A program made the translations under genes and the position numbers. This document shows positions 1 to 8,593 of a stretch of 64,000 nt of DNA, one piece after another. Within the stretch, counting starts at the first letter, position 1, and each line of letters starts with the position of its first letter. The stretch is from an uncultured Thioclava sp. (GTDB taxonomy: Bacteria; Pseudomonadota; Alphaproteobacteria; Rhodobacterales; Rhodobacteraceae). Location: assembly GCF_913064665.1 (NCBI RefSeq), contig NZ_CAJYBT010000005.1, positions 1 through 64,000 of the forward strand, read 5' to 3'. The notes below the pieces were generated by a model, which did not search any database, was not told the DNA's origin, and was given only the letters and a program-made list of their open reading frames with translations.

Positions 1-625
1 GCCCGCCCACGGCATTGAGATACACCAGCGGCAACCCGGTCTCGGTCACGCGCGCAACCATGTGGTTCATCCGCGTGTCCAGCTTGCCCCGGTAATAAGG
101 CGAGCCATTGGGCACGATCAAAATCTCGGCGCCTGTTTCAGCCAGCGTCTCGGCCACGTCGGGATGCCACGCATCTTCGCAGATCGGAGAGCCGATGCGC
201 ACCCCGTTGATCGCATAGGGGCCCGAAATCGGGCCGACATCGAACAGCCGGTATTCGTCGAAAATGCCCTTATGGGGCAGCTCATGCTTGAGCATCCGCG
301 CCAGCAGCTTTCCGTCCTTCCAGACCCAATAGGCGTTGTAATGACCGCTATCGTCCCAGAACGGCGCGCCAATGCCCAGCGCGGGACCATCGGTGATACG
401 CGCGCCCAAGGCCTCCATCGCGGCAGTGGCATCGCGCACGAAGGCGCGCTTGGCGATCAGGTCCTGCGTTTGATAGCCCGTCAGAAACATTTCGGGCAGC
501 GCGACCATATCAGCCCCCGCAGCGCGGCCCGCAGACCACGCCTCATAGGCTTTCTCGGCATTGGCTTGCAGCGCGCCCACGGTTGGGTTGAGCTGGGCAA
601 GGGTCAGGCGGAAACGGTCGGCCAT
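1..625 (-). CDS. nadE: NAD+ synthase (glutamine-hydrolysing), 3' end cut by window
   Basis: This is the N-terminal 208 residues of glutamine-dependent NAD+ synthase, which amidates deamido-NAD with ammonia released from glutamine, the last step of NAD synthesis. The visible part is the nitrilase-type glutaminase domain (starts MADRFRLTLAQLNPTVG). The catalytic triad can be read: Glu45 in ALPEMF, Lys113 in MLKHELP and Cys149 in SPICEDAWH. The C-terminal synthetase domain lies beyond base 1. The ATG at 625 is the only start that keeps the whole nitrilase fold. The gene is divergent from the MORN gene across a 200-bp gap. The family assignment is firm; only the C-terminal half is unseen. Confidence 0.93.
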   Translation of the reverse strand, partial: MADRFRLTLAQLNPTVGALQANAEKAYEAWSAGRAAGADMVALPEMFLTGYQTQDLIAKRAFVRDATAAMEALGARITDGPALGIGAPFWDDSGHYNAYWVWKDGKLLARMLKHELPHKGIFDEYRLFDVGPISGPYAINGVRIGSPICEDAWHPDVAETLAETGAEILIVPNGSPYYRGKLDTRMNHMVARVTETGLPLVYLNAVGG

Positions 626-733
626 GGGCATCCTCGGGCTATCAGACTGACCTTCATTTAACAGAAAGCGCCCGGCAGAAAAGGGCGCGCGCACATTCGC
701 AAGGCCGCCACACCGCCGCTTGGGCACATCTGC

Positions 734-762
734 TTGTCACACCTTGCCCCGCCGCTTACTCT
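734..762 (+). promoter_or_regulatory. Candidate sigma-70 promoter for the MORN-repeat gene
   Basis: TTGTCA (734-739), a 17-bp spacer and TACTCT (757-762) fit a housekeeping promoter. The predicted start is near 769, about 57 bases before the MORN gene ATG. The call rests on sequence match only. Confidence 0.45.
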
Positions 763-825
763 AATCGTTAACAGTGACGGGGCGAATCCCGTCTGACATC
801 GACCCAAATCATAGCGAGGGCAGGC

Positions 826-2331
826 ATGGCAGGGGCGCGGCTTCGCATCATGACATCGGCGGCATTGATTGCCGCAGTGCTGGGCGCGCAAGGCGCGCGC
901 GCACAAGAGGTCATCACCAAGCAATATGACGATGGCGGGCTCTATGAGGGCACGTTCACCGATGGCAAGCAGGACGGATACGGCACCTATAAGCTCCCCT
1001 CGGGCTATGAATATGAGGGCCAATGGGTGATGGGCGAGATCCGCGGCCAGGGTCGCGCGCGCTTTCCCAACGGCTCGGTCTATGAGGGGCAGTTCGCGCG
1101 CGGCAAGCCCGACGGCAAGGGCAAGATCACTTTCGCCGATGGCGGCACCTATGAGGGCGATTGGGTCGCAGGCGAGATCACCGGCACGGGAGTTGCGCAT
1201 TACGCCAATGGCTCGATCTACAAAGGCCAGTTTCGCAACGCGATGCATGACGGCAAGGGCACGCTTGAAGCCGCCAATGGCTATCGCTACGAGGGCGATT
1301 GGGTTGCGGGCATCAAAGAAGGCACGGGGCTGATCACCTATCCCGATGGCTCGACCTATGAGGGTCAGGTGAAAAACGGCCAACGCGCCGGGGACGGGAC
1401 GCTGAAGATGGCCGACGGGCTGATCTTTGAGGGGCAGTGGAAAGACGGCCAGATGAACGGGATGGGCAAGCTGACCCAGCCCAACGGCGATGTCTATGAG
1501 GGCCAGATGGTCAACGGCAAGCGCCACGGTCGCGGCCGCGTCACCTATGCCAATGGCGATACCTATGGGGGCGAGTTCCTGCTCGACAAGCGCGATGGCA
1601 CGGGCACCTTCAAGGGCACTGATGGCTATCTTTATGAGGGCGATTGGAGCGACGGCCGGATCGAGGGAACGGGCAAGGTCTCATATCCCGATGGCTCGGT
1701 CTATGAGGGACATTTCAAGGCCGACCTGCCCGATGGGCAGGGCAAGATCACCTACCCCGATGGCTCCAGCTATGAGGGCGGTTGGGTTGCAGGTGTGATC
1801 GAGGGATCTGGCATTGCGCGCTATGCCAACGGTCTTGTCTATGAAGGCCAGTTCAAGGATGCGCGCAATCACGGCACCGGCAAGATGACCTATCCCGATG
1901 GCTATTCCTACGAGGGCGAGTGGGCCGATGGTCAACGTCAGGGCACAGGCATTGCGCGCTATGCCGACGGCACCGTCTATGAGGGCAATTTCGACGCCGG
2001 ACAGCGCGATGGCATGGGCAAGCTCAGCATGCCCGACGGGTTTTCCTACGAGGGCCAGTGGCACAATGGCGCGATCGACGGCGAAGGCCGTGCAAGCTAT
2101 GCCAATGGCGATGTGTATGAGGGCCATTTCAACAATGGCAAGCGCGAGGGGCAAGGCACGATGACCTATGCCTCGGGCAAGGTTGCGCAAGGCAAATGGA
2201 CGCAAGGCGCGCTGCGCGAGACGCCCCTGCCCGACTCGACATCGCAACAGGGCGCAGCCCCTCAAACGCCTCCTGCCGCGGCCACGCCCGAGCCCGTTTT
2301 GCCCAATGCCGAGGGCACGGGCGGCAACTGA
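826..2331 (+). CDS. Secreted MORN-repeat protein
   Basis: A 501-residue exported protein built almost wholly of MORN repeats. Residues 1-26 form a signal peptide with an AxA cleavage site (ARA/QE). From about residue 37 to 455 there are 18 complete repeats and one degenerate repeat of 23 residues, each of the form Y-E-G-x-W/F then G-x-G near the middle. Residues 455-501 are a Pro/Ala/Thr-rich tail. MORN repeats form an extended beta-hairpin sheet that commonly binds membranes or proteins; the actual role here is unknown. GAGGG lies 6 bases before the ATG. The gene converges on cryB, with a terminator-like repeat between them. The regular repeat count means copy number may vary between strains. 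Confidence 0.85.
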   Translation: MAGARLRIMTSAALIAAVLGAQGARAQEVITKQYDDGGLYEGTFTDGKQDGYGTYKLPSGYEYEGQWVMGEIRGQGRARFPNGSVYEGQFARGKPDGKGKITFADGGTYEGDWVAGEITGTGVAHYANGSIYKGQFRNAMHDGKGTLEAANGYRYEGDWVAGIKEGTGLITYPDGSTYEGQVKNGQRAGDGTLKMADGLIFEGQWKDGQMNGMGKLTQPNGDVYEGQMVNGKRHGRGRVTYANGDTYGGEFLLDKRDGTGTFKGTDGYLYEGDWSDGRIEGTGKVSYPDGSVYEGHFKADLPDGQGKITYPDGSSYEGGWVAGVIEGSGIARYANGLVYEGQFKDARNHGTGKMTYPDGYSYEGEWADGQRQGTGIARYADGTVYEGNFDAGQRDGMGKLSMPDGFSYEGQWHNGAIDGEGRASYANGDVYEGHFNNGKREGQGTMTYASGKVAQGKWTQGALRETPLPDSTSQQGAAPQTPPAAATPEPVLPNAEGTGGN

Positions 2332-2379
2332 GCCGCGCGATGGGACTATCAGGCGTTTGCATTATTTGAACACGCAGAT

Positions 2380-2413
2380 GCCTCCGGCGGGAGTATTTTT
2401 CGCTAGATGAAAG
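2380..2413 (+). repeat. Dispersed terminator-like repeat, copy 1
   Basis: GCCTCCGGCGGGAG followed by TATTTTT, then CGCTAGATGAAAG. The GC-rich hairpin plus T-run reads as a rho-independent terminator for the rightward MORN gene. It ends 4 bases before the stop codon of the convergent cryB gene. The same core recurs at 14154, 40497, 40543 (inverted), 44514 and, in diverged form, at 24436 and 48518. Confidence 0.75.
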
Positions 2414-2417
2414 GGCC

Positions 2418-3944
2418 TCAGACCCTCTCGCCTGCGTCGAGCTTTGCCAGAATGGTTGCGGCGCTGTCGAGCTTGTCTTGGCGGGCCTGCGCGTCTTGTT
2501 TGTCCCAGTTGCGATAGACCAGCGCCATGCGGGGATTGCCCCCAAACCGTGCGCGGTGGCGGTCGATGAAATGCCAATACAGGCTGTTGAACGGGCAAGC
2601 GCCCTGCCCCGATTTCGCACCCACATCATAGGCGCAGCCTGCGCAATAGTCCGACATCTTGTCGATATAAGCGCCCGAAGACATATAGGGTTTCGAGGCC
2701 ACGACACCGCCATCGGCGAACTGGCTCATGCCTGCCGTGTTGGGCGCTTCGACCCATTCGAACGCGTCGATATAGACCGCGAGGAACCAGTCTTGCACCT
2801 GCGCGGGATCAACGCCTGCGAGCAGCGCGAAATTGCCCGCCACCATCAGGCGTTGGATGTGATGGGCATAGGCAAGGTCGCGGGTTTGGGCGACGGTGGC
2901 GGCCAGACAAGCCATATCCGTTTCGCCCGACCAATAGGCGCAAGGCAGATCTCGCTGGTGATCAAGCGCGTTGCGCGCGGTGTAATCGGGCCCCTCGTGG
3001 AAATAGATTCCGCGCATATATTCGCGCCAACCCAAGACTTGGCGAACAAAGCCCTCGGCCGATTGGATGGGCACATTTCCCGCGTGGTAGGCAGACTCTG
3101 CCGCCGCGCAAACCTCGTGCGGAGAGAGCAGCCCGATATTGAGCGGAGCAGACAACAGCGCATGATAAAGTAGCGGATCATCGCCCAGCATCGCGTCTTG
3201 ATAAGGGCCGAAATCGCGCAGGTTGTGGGTGATGAAATGATCAAGCGCGCGCAGCGCCTGCGCCCGACTGACGGGCCAGTTGAAGCCCTCGAGCGTGCCG
3301 AAATTATCGGGAAACTCGGCTTCGACCATCTCGAGCACCTCTTGCACCAGCGCGTCTTTGCGAAAGGTCGGCGCAGGGGTGCGAAACAGATCAGGTTGCG
3401 CGGGCTTGCGGTTGTCCTTGTCGAAATTCCACTGCCCGCCCGCAGGTTTGTCGCCCTCCATCAACAGGCCCGTTTCGCGGCGCATCTCGCGATAGAACCA
3501 CTCCATCCGTAGCTCTTTGTGCCCCTTGGCCCAGTCGGCAAAGCGACCTTCCGAGCAGAAAAACCGATCATCGGGCAGTTGTCGGATCTGGATCGGACAG
3601 GCCTCGAATGCCGCACGCAAGCGCCATTCGCCCGGCGCGATCACCAGCGCCTCATCGGCCCCGAGTTCCTTGGCTCGGCGCGCGATTTCGCCGGGCAACG
3701 ATCCGGCATTGTCCGGGTCGGTCAGCTTGGTGTAGCGGAGCTGCCAGCCCGCCTGTGTCAGCTCATGGCCAAAGCGGCGCATCGCGGCGAAAACCAGCGC
3801 GAGCTTCTGCTTGTGATGGGCGGCATAGCTGGCTTCGGCGCGCACCTCGGCCATCATCACTACATCGCGCGCCTTATCGGCTGCACGCAGCGCCGCACCG
3901 TCATGGCTAAGCTGGTCGCCCAGTACCACGATCAGCCTAGTCAT
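2418..3944 (-). CDS. cryB: FeS-type cryptochrome/(6-4) photolyase, CryB/PhrB family
   Basis: A 508-residue member of the FeS-BCP branch of the cryptochrome/photolyase family, flavoproteins that repair (6-4) photoproducts in DNA or act as blue-light receptors. The N-terminus (MTRLIVVLGDQLS) is the Rossmann-like antenna domain, and the FAD-binding helical domain follows from about residue 230. Four cysteines that would hold the 4Fe-4S cluster are Cys346 (MACLA), Cys434 and Cys437 (YCAGC) and Cys450 (ACPF). From memory these match the positions in Rhodobacter sphaeroides CryB. The start overlaps the end of the upstream SDR gene by 8 bases, so it is the last gene of a three-gene operon. Whether it repairs DNA or mainly signals cannot be told from sequence. 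Confidence 0.93.
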   Translation of the reverse strand: MTRLIVVLGDQLSHDGAALRAADKARDVVMMAEVRAEASYAAHHKQKLALVFAAMRRFGHELTQAGWQLRYTKLTDPDNAGSLPGEIARRAKELGADEALVIAPGEWRLRAAFEACPIQIRQLPDDRFFCSEGRFADWAKGHKELRMEWFYREMRRETGLLMEGDKPAGGQWNFDKDNRKPAQPDLFRTPAPTFRKDALVQEVLEMVEAEFPDNFGTLEGFNWPVSRAQALRALDHFITHNLRDFGPYQDAMLGDDPLLYHALLSAPLNIGLLSPHEVCAAAESAYHAGNVPIQSAEGFVRQVLGWREYMRGIYFHEGPDYTARNALDHQRDLPCAYWSGETDMACLAATVAQTRDLAYAHHIQRLMVAGNFALLAGVDPAQVQDWFLAVYIDAFEWVEAPNTAGMSQFADGGVVASKPYMSSGAYIDKMSDYCAGCAYDVGAKSGQGACPFNSLYWHFIDRHRARFGGNPRMALVYRNWDKQDAQARQDKLDSAATILAKLDAGERV

Positions 3945-4653
3945 AGATCATTTTCCGCGTCATGCCGCCATCGACCACCAGCATCTGCCCCGTGACAAAG
4001 CCTGCATCGACCAGATAGCGCACGGCCCCCACAATATCGCGGGGTTCCCCAACGCGGCCCACGGGATGCTGGGCGTAATCGGCCTCGCTGAGGGGGGCAG
4101 CGCGGCTGTTGATCCATCCCGGAGCGATGGCATTCACGCGCACGTCTGGACCAAGGCCCACCGCAAGCGCATGGGTCAGCGCCTCCACCCCGCCTTTGGC
4201 GGCGGCATAGGCATAGGTGTTGGGTTCCGATTGCAGCGCGCGGGTTGAGGCGATGTTGATCACACAGCCCTGAGCCGCGCGCAGCGAAGGCAGGCATTCG
4301 CGCGTCATCAAGAACGTGCCCGTCAGATGTGGGCCAATCCAGCGGTTCCAGTCTTGCAGGCTCATCCCCTCAAGCGGGCCGCATACGGGGTCGGCGGGTC
4401 CGCCGTTATTGACCAACAGATCAAGCCGCTTGATCCCGGCCTCGGCGACCGCCGCCTTGATGTCGCGCTCGCGCGAAAGATCGCAGGGGATCGGGTGCAG
4501 CCCGCGCTGACCCTGCATCGCCTCGAGCGCCTCGGCATCAAGATCGAGCACAGCGACATGCCAACCTGCCGCAGCCAGATCAAGCGCAATCGCCTTGCCA
4601 ATACCATGCGCGCCCCCGGTGACAAGCGCTCTGCGGGGTGTCGAATTCACCAT
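3937..4653 (-). CDS. SDR-family oxidoreductase (FabG-like)
   Basis: A 238-residue classical short-chain dehydrogenase/reductase. The NAD(P)-binding motif is TGGAHGIG near residue 12. The catalytic set includes the Ser in NIAST and the YAAAK of the Tyr-Lys pair, followed by the usual VNAIAPGWI loop. Substrate is unknown. It is the middle gene of a leftward operon: its ATG overlaps the end of the upstream SDR gene by 7 bases, and its end overlaps cryB by 8. The tight overlaps suggest translational coupling and shared control with the photolyase, but do not by themselves give a substrate. Confidence 0.88.
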   Translation of the reverse strand: MVNSTPRRALVTGGAHGIGKAIALDLAAAGWHVAVLDLDAEALEAMQGQRGLHPIPCDLSRERDIKAAVAEAGIKRLDLLVNNGGPADPVCGPLEGMSLQDWNRWIGPHLTGTFLMTRECLPSLRAAQGCVINIASTRALQSEPNTYAYAAAKGGVEALTHALAVGLGPDVRVNAIAPGWINSRAAPLSEADYAQHPVGRVGEPRDIVGAVRYLVDAGFVTGQMLVVDGGMTRKMIYD

Positions 4654-5297
4654 GGGATTTCCTTTCCAGCGTAGTCGTAAAATCCGCCCGTTTGCGTCGG
4701 GCTCAAGCCTTCCAGCACATCCAGCAGACGGCGCGCCGCCTCGGCCGGGGTCAGCTTGCCGCGCGGGTAATTGGCGGTAAAGGGCGTGTCCACCGTTCCC
4801 GGATGCAGGCAGGCCAGAACAAGCTGCGGATGGCTGCGGGCCAGTTCAACCGATGCGCCGTGGATCAGTTGATTGAGCGCGGATTTGGCGGCGCGGTAGC
4901 TATACCAGCCGCCCAAGCGATTATCGCCAATCGAGCCGACCCGCGCCGACAGTGCAGCGAACCGCGCAGGCCGGTCGCGCGGCAATAATCGGCGCGCATG
5001 TTTAAGAACCAGTGCAAGCCCCATCGCATTCACCGCAAATTGCGCCGCCATTTCCTGCGCGCCAAGCTGCGAGAGCGTCTTTTCAGGCGTGCCAAGCTGA
5101 CCGCTGGCAACGAAGACCAGATCGAAAGGTCCGCTCAGCGCGCCCAGCGCCGAGGCGATACTGTCTTCATCGCTCACATCAAACCCGTCGCGCGATCGTG
5201 ACAGCCCCGTCACGACCGCCCCGCGCGTCTCTAGTTCAGACCGGATCGCAGCGCCGATCCCGCCTGTATCGCCGATCACAAGCGCCTGATCTGTCAT
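4647..5297 (-). CDS. SDR-family oxidoreductase (C-factor-like)
   Basis: A 216-residue short-chain dehydrogenase with GDTGGIG at the N-terminus and YRAAKSALNQ carrying the catalytic Tyr and Lys, the pattern of the CsgA/C-factor subgroup. It is shorter than FabG-type enzymes, as is usual for this subgroup. The ATG at 5297 has a good ribosome-binding site (GAGGAGAGA) upstream on the minus strand, so this is the probable first gene of the SDR-SDR-cryB operon. Function is unknown. The promoter must lie between 5298 and the divergent leuL promoter. Confidence 0.85.
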   Translation of the reverse strand: MTDQALVIGDTGGIGAAIRSELETRGAVVTGLSRSRDGFDVSDEDSIASALGALSGPFDLVFVASGQLGTPEKTLSQLGAQEMAAQFAVNAMGLALVLKHARRLLPRDRPARFAALSARVGSIGDNRLGGWYSYRAAKSALNQLIHGASVELARSHPQLVLACLHPGTVDTPFTANYPRGKLTPAEAARRLLDVLEGLSPTQTGGFYDYAGKEIPW

Positions 5298-5372
5298 GGC
5301 TCTCTCTCCTCGGATACCACTTCGGTCGGGTATGAATTCTACGCGGGGCCGACCGCGCTGGTTCCTTTTTAC

Positions 5373-5400
5373 TTTTCATTCCCGCACGTTTGCCTATAGT
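5373..5400 (+). promoter_or_regulatory. Candidate leuL-leuA promoter
   Basis: TTTTCA (5373-5378), a 16-bp spacer and TATAGT (5395-5400). A start 6-8 bases after the -10 box falls at 5406-5408, on or next to the leuL ATG, so the leader mRNA would have almost no 5' untranslated region. The -35 is a weak match; the -10 is good. Confidence 0.5.
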
Positions 5401-5407
5401 CGCCCAC

Positions 5408-5500
5408 ATGACACGGGATCAACATATCCAAATTACCGCAGCCGGGGCGCAAGCCCGTGGCGCGCTGACCCGTGGTCTCCTTCTTCTTAGCAGCCTCTGA
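5408..5500 (+). CDS. leuL: leu operon leader peptide
   Basis: A 30-residue open frame, beginning MTRDQHIQITAAG and ending RGLLLLSSL followed by TGA. Five of the last seven codons are Leu: four consecutive at 5477-5488 (one CTC, three CTT) and a final CTC at 5495. Such a run just upstream of leuA is the mark of a transcription-attenuation leader: a ribosome short of charged tRNA-Leu stalls there and alters folding of the downstream RNA. No Shine-Dalgarno sequence precedes the ATG, and the -10 box is only 7 bases upstream, so translation is probably leaderless. Alphaproteobacterial trp leaders are known to work this way. Confidence 0.8.
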   Translation: MTRDQHIQITAAGAQARGALTRGLLLLSSL

Positions 5501-5546
5501 GCGTGCCCCACCCGGGCGCGACCGCTCAGGGGTAGACAGCGCCCGG
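5494..5546 (+). promoter_or_regulatory. leuA attenuator: mutually exclusive hairpins
   Basis: Stem A pairs CCTCTGAGCG (5494-5503, covering the last Leu codon and stop of leuL) with CGCTCAGGGG (5523-5532), ten pairs with one G-U. Stem B pairs CCGGGCGC (5512-5519) with GCGCCCGG (5539-5546), eight perfect pairs. Each stem places one arm inside the other's loop, so they are alternatives, as in an antiterminator/attenuator switch. I do not find a U-tract after stem B, so the terminating step may be rho-dependent or involve a further structure before the leuA start at 5625. Confidence 0.55.
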
Positions 5547-5624
5547 ACCGATCCCGACCGCCACTGCGCAACGCTGGCCTTCGGGACGAACTGACGCTAA
5601 GACCCGCTAGGAAAGAGACAACAA
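5501..5624 (+). other. Untranslated region between leuL and leuA
   Basis: This stretch holds the attenuator arms described above and then about 75 bases without a gene. The sequence GGAAAGAG, 9 bases before the leuA ATG, can serve as ribosome-binding site. No other reading frame here is convincing. The whole gene-poor gap between the SDR start (5297) and leuA is explained by leuL and its control region. Confidence 0.55.
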
Positions 5625-7196
5625 ATGGCACCGACCATGACCGACAAATCCAAAGTCCTGATTTTTGACACCACGCTGCGCGATGGCGAGCAATCGCCGG
5701 GCGCCACGATGACGCATGACGAAAAGCTCGAGATTGCCGAGCTGCTCGACGAGATGGGCGTGGACATCATCGAGGCCGGGTTCCCCATCGCCTCGATCGG
5801 TGATTTCGAAGCCGTCAGCGAGATCGCGAAACGCTCAAAGAACGCAGTGATTTGCGGGCTGGCGCGCGCCAAGATGCCCGATATCGACCGCGCCTGGGAG
5901 GCCGTGCAGCACGCAGCCAAGCCGCGCATCCACACCTTCATCGGCACCTCGCCGCTGCATCGCGCCATTCCCAACCTCAGCATGGACGAGATGGCGCAGG
6001 TGATCCACGACACCGTCACCCATGCGCGCAACCTGTGTGACAATGTGCAATGGTCGCCGATGGATGCCACCCGCACCGAGCATGATTATCTGTGCCGGGT
6101 GATCGAGATCGCGATCAAGGCTGGCGCCACCACGATCAACATCCCCGACACCGTGGGCTACACCGCGCCGCGCGAAAGTGCCGATCTGATCAAGATGCTG
6201 ATCGAGCGGGTGCCGGGCGCGGATGAGATCGTCTTTGCCACGCATTGCCATAACGATCTGGGCATGGCGACGGCGAACTCGCTGGCGGCAGTTGAGGCCG
6301 GGGCGCGTCAGATCGAATGCACGATCAACGGTCTGGGCGAACGTGCGGGCAATACCGCGCTTGAAGAGGTCGTGATGGCGATGAAAGTGCGCCATGACAT
6401 CATGCCCTACGACACCGGGATCGACACCACCAAAATTATGAACCTGTCGCGCCGTGTGGCGCAGGTTTCGGGCTTTGCGGTGCAGTTCAACAAGGCGATC
6501 GTCGGCAAGAACGCGTTTCTGCATGAAAGCGGCATCCATCAGGATGGCGTGCTGAAAAACGTCGAGACCTTCGAGATCATGAAACCCGCCGATATCGGGC
6601 TCAATGAGGCCAATATCGCGATGGGCAAGCATTCGGGGCGCGCGGCGCTGCGCGCCAAGCTCAACGATCTGGGCTATGAACTGGGCGACAACCAGCTCAA
6701 GGATGTGTTCGTGCGCTTCAAGGCGCTGGCCGATCGCAAGAAGGAAATCTACGACGACGACCTGATCGCACTGATGTCCGATAGCGCCGCCAATACCGAC
6801 AGCGATTATCTGCAGGTGAAATGGCTTCGGGTCGTTTGCGGCAGCGATGGGCAGCAAGCCGAGCTGAAGATGCTGGTGAATGGCGAGGAGAAATCCTCGA
6901 CCTGTGGCGGCGATGGCCCGGTCGATGCGGTCTTCAACTGCGTCAAGGCGATCTATCCGACGCAGGCCAAGCTCAAGCTCTATCAGGTGCATGCGGTGAC
7001 CGAGGGAACCGACGCGCAGGCCACGGTTTCGGTTCGCATGGAGGAAGACGGGCGCATCGTCACCGGGTCTGCCTCGGATACCGACACCATTCTGGCCAGC
7101 GTGAAGGCCTATGTCGGCGCGCTCAACCGGCTGCGGGTGCGCAGCCAGAAAACCGCGCCAGATGCGGACATGAAATCGGTCAGTTTCAAGCTGTAG
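5625..7196 (+). CDS. leuA: 2-isopropylmalate synthase
   Basis: A 523-residue LeuA, which condenses 2-ketoisovalerate with acetyl-CoA in the first committed step of leucine synthesis. The catalytic TIM barrel opens with FDTTLRDGEQSPGA, has the metal-binding HCHNDLG motif near residue 208, and ends in the C-terminal LeuA regulatory domain (from about residue 390) that senses leucine. Length is typical of bacterial LeuA. The ATG at 5625 is used; an in-frame ATG at 5637 is an alternative. It lies downstream of the leuL attenuator, so it is probably controlled both by leucyl-tRNA supply and by feedback inhibition. A strong terminator follows. Confidence 0.97.
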   Translation: MAPTMTDKSKVLIFDTTLRDGEQSPGATMTHDEKLEIAELLDEMGVDIIEAGFPIASIGDFEAVSEIAKRSKNAVICGLARAKMPDIDRAWEAVQHAAKPRIHTFIGTSPLHRAIPNLSMDEMAQVIHDTVTHARNLCDNVQWSPMDATRTEHDYLCRVIEIAIKAGATTINIPDTVGYTAPRESADLIKMLIERVPGADEIVFATHCHNDLGMATANSLAAVEAGARQIECTINGLGERAGNTALEEVVMAMKVRHDIMPYDTGIDTTKIMNLSRRVAQVSGFAVQFNKAIVGKNAFLHESGIHQDGVLKNVETFEIMKPADIGLNEANIAMGKHSGRAALRAKLNDLGYELGDNQLKDVFVRFKALADRKKEIYDDDLIALMSDSAANTDSDYLQVKWLRVVCGSDGQQAELKMLVNGEEKSSTCGGDGPVDAVFNCVKAIYPTQAKLKLYQVHAVTEGTDAQATVSVRMEEDGRIVTGSASDTDTILASVKAYVGALNRLRVRSQKTAPDADMKSVSFKL

Positions 7197-7220
7197 ACCG
7201 GGACGGCACTTCATCGCAAA

Positions 7221-7245
7221 GGGCAGCCAGCGGGCTGCCCTTTTT
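7221..7245 (+). terminator. Rho-independent terminator after leuA
   Basis: GGGCAGCC, loop AGCG, GGCTGCCC and then TTTTT. The perfect 8-bp stem begins 25 bases after the leuA stop. Confidence 0.9.
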
Positions 7246-8552
<1,307 letters not shown>

Positions 8553-8593
8553 TCCGGGTTTGCCCCGGTCAGCCGCGCTAACCGGAGACGGAT

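Noticed and set aside
826-2331. The MORN gene as a tandem DNA satellite or phage tail-fibre
   Set aside because: The repeats keep the codon frame, signal peptide and a single stop, and the 23-residue pattern is specific to MORN repeats.
5835-7214. A 459-residue open frame opposite leuA, and similar long antisense frames opposite mrdA, xdhA and tpsB
   Set aside because: These arise because high GC content lowers stop-codon frequency on the opposite strand. Their composition (rich in Arg, His, Gln) and lack of any recognisable motif mark them as shadows.
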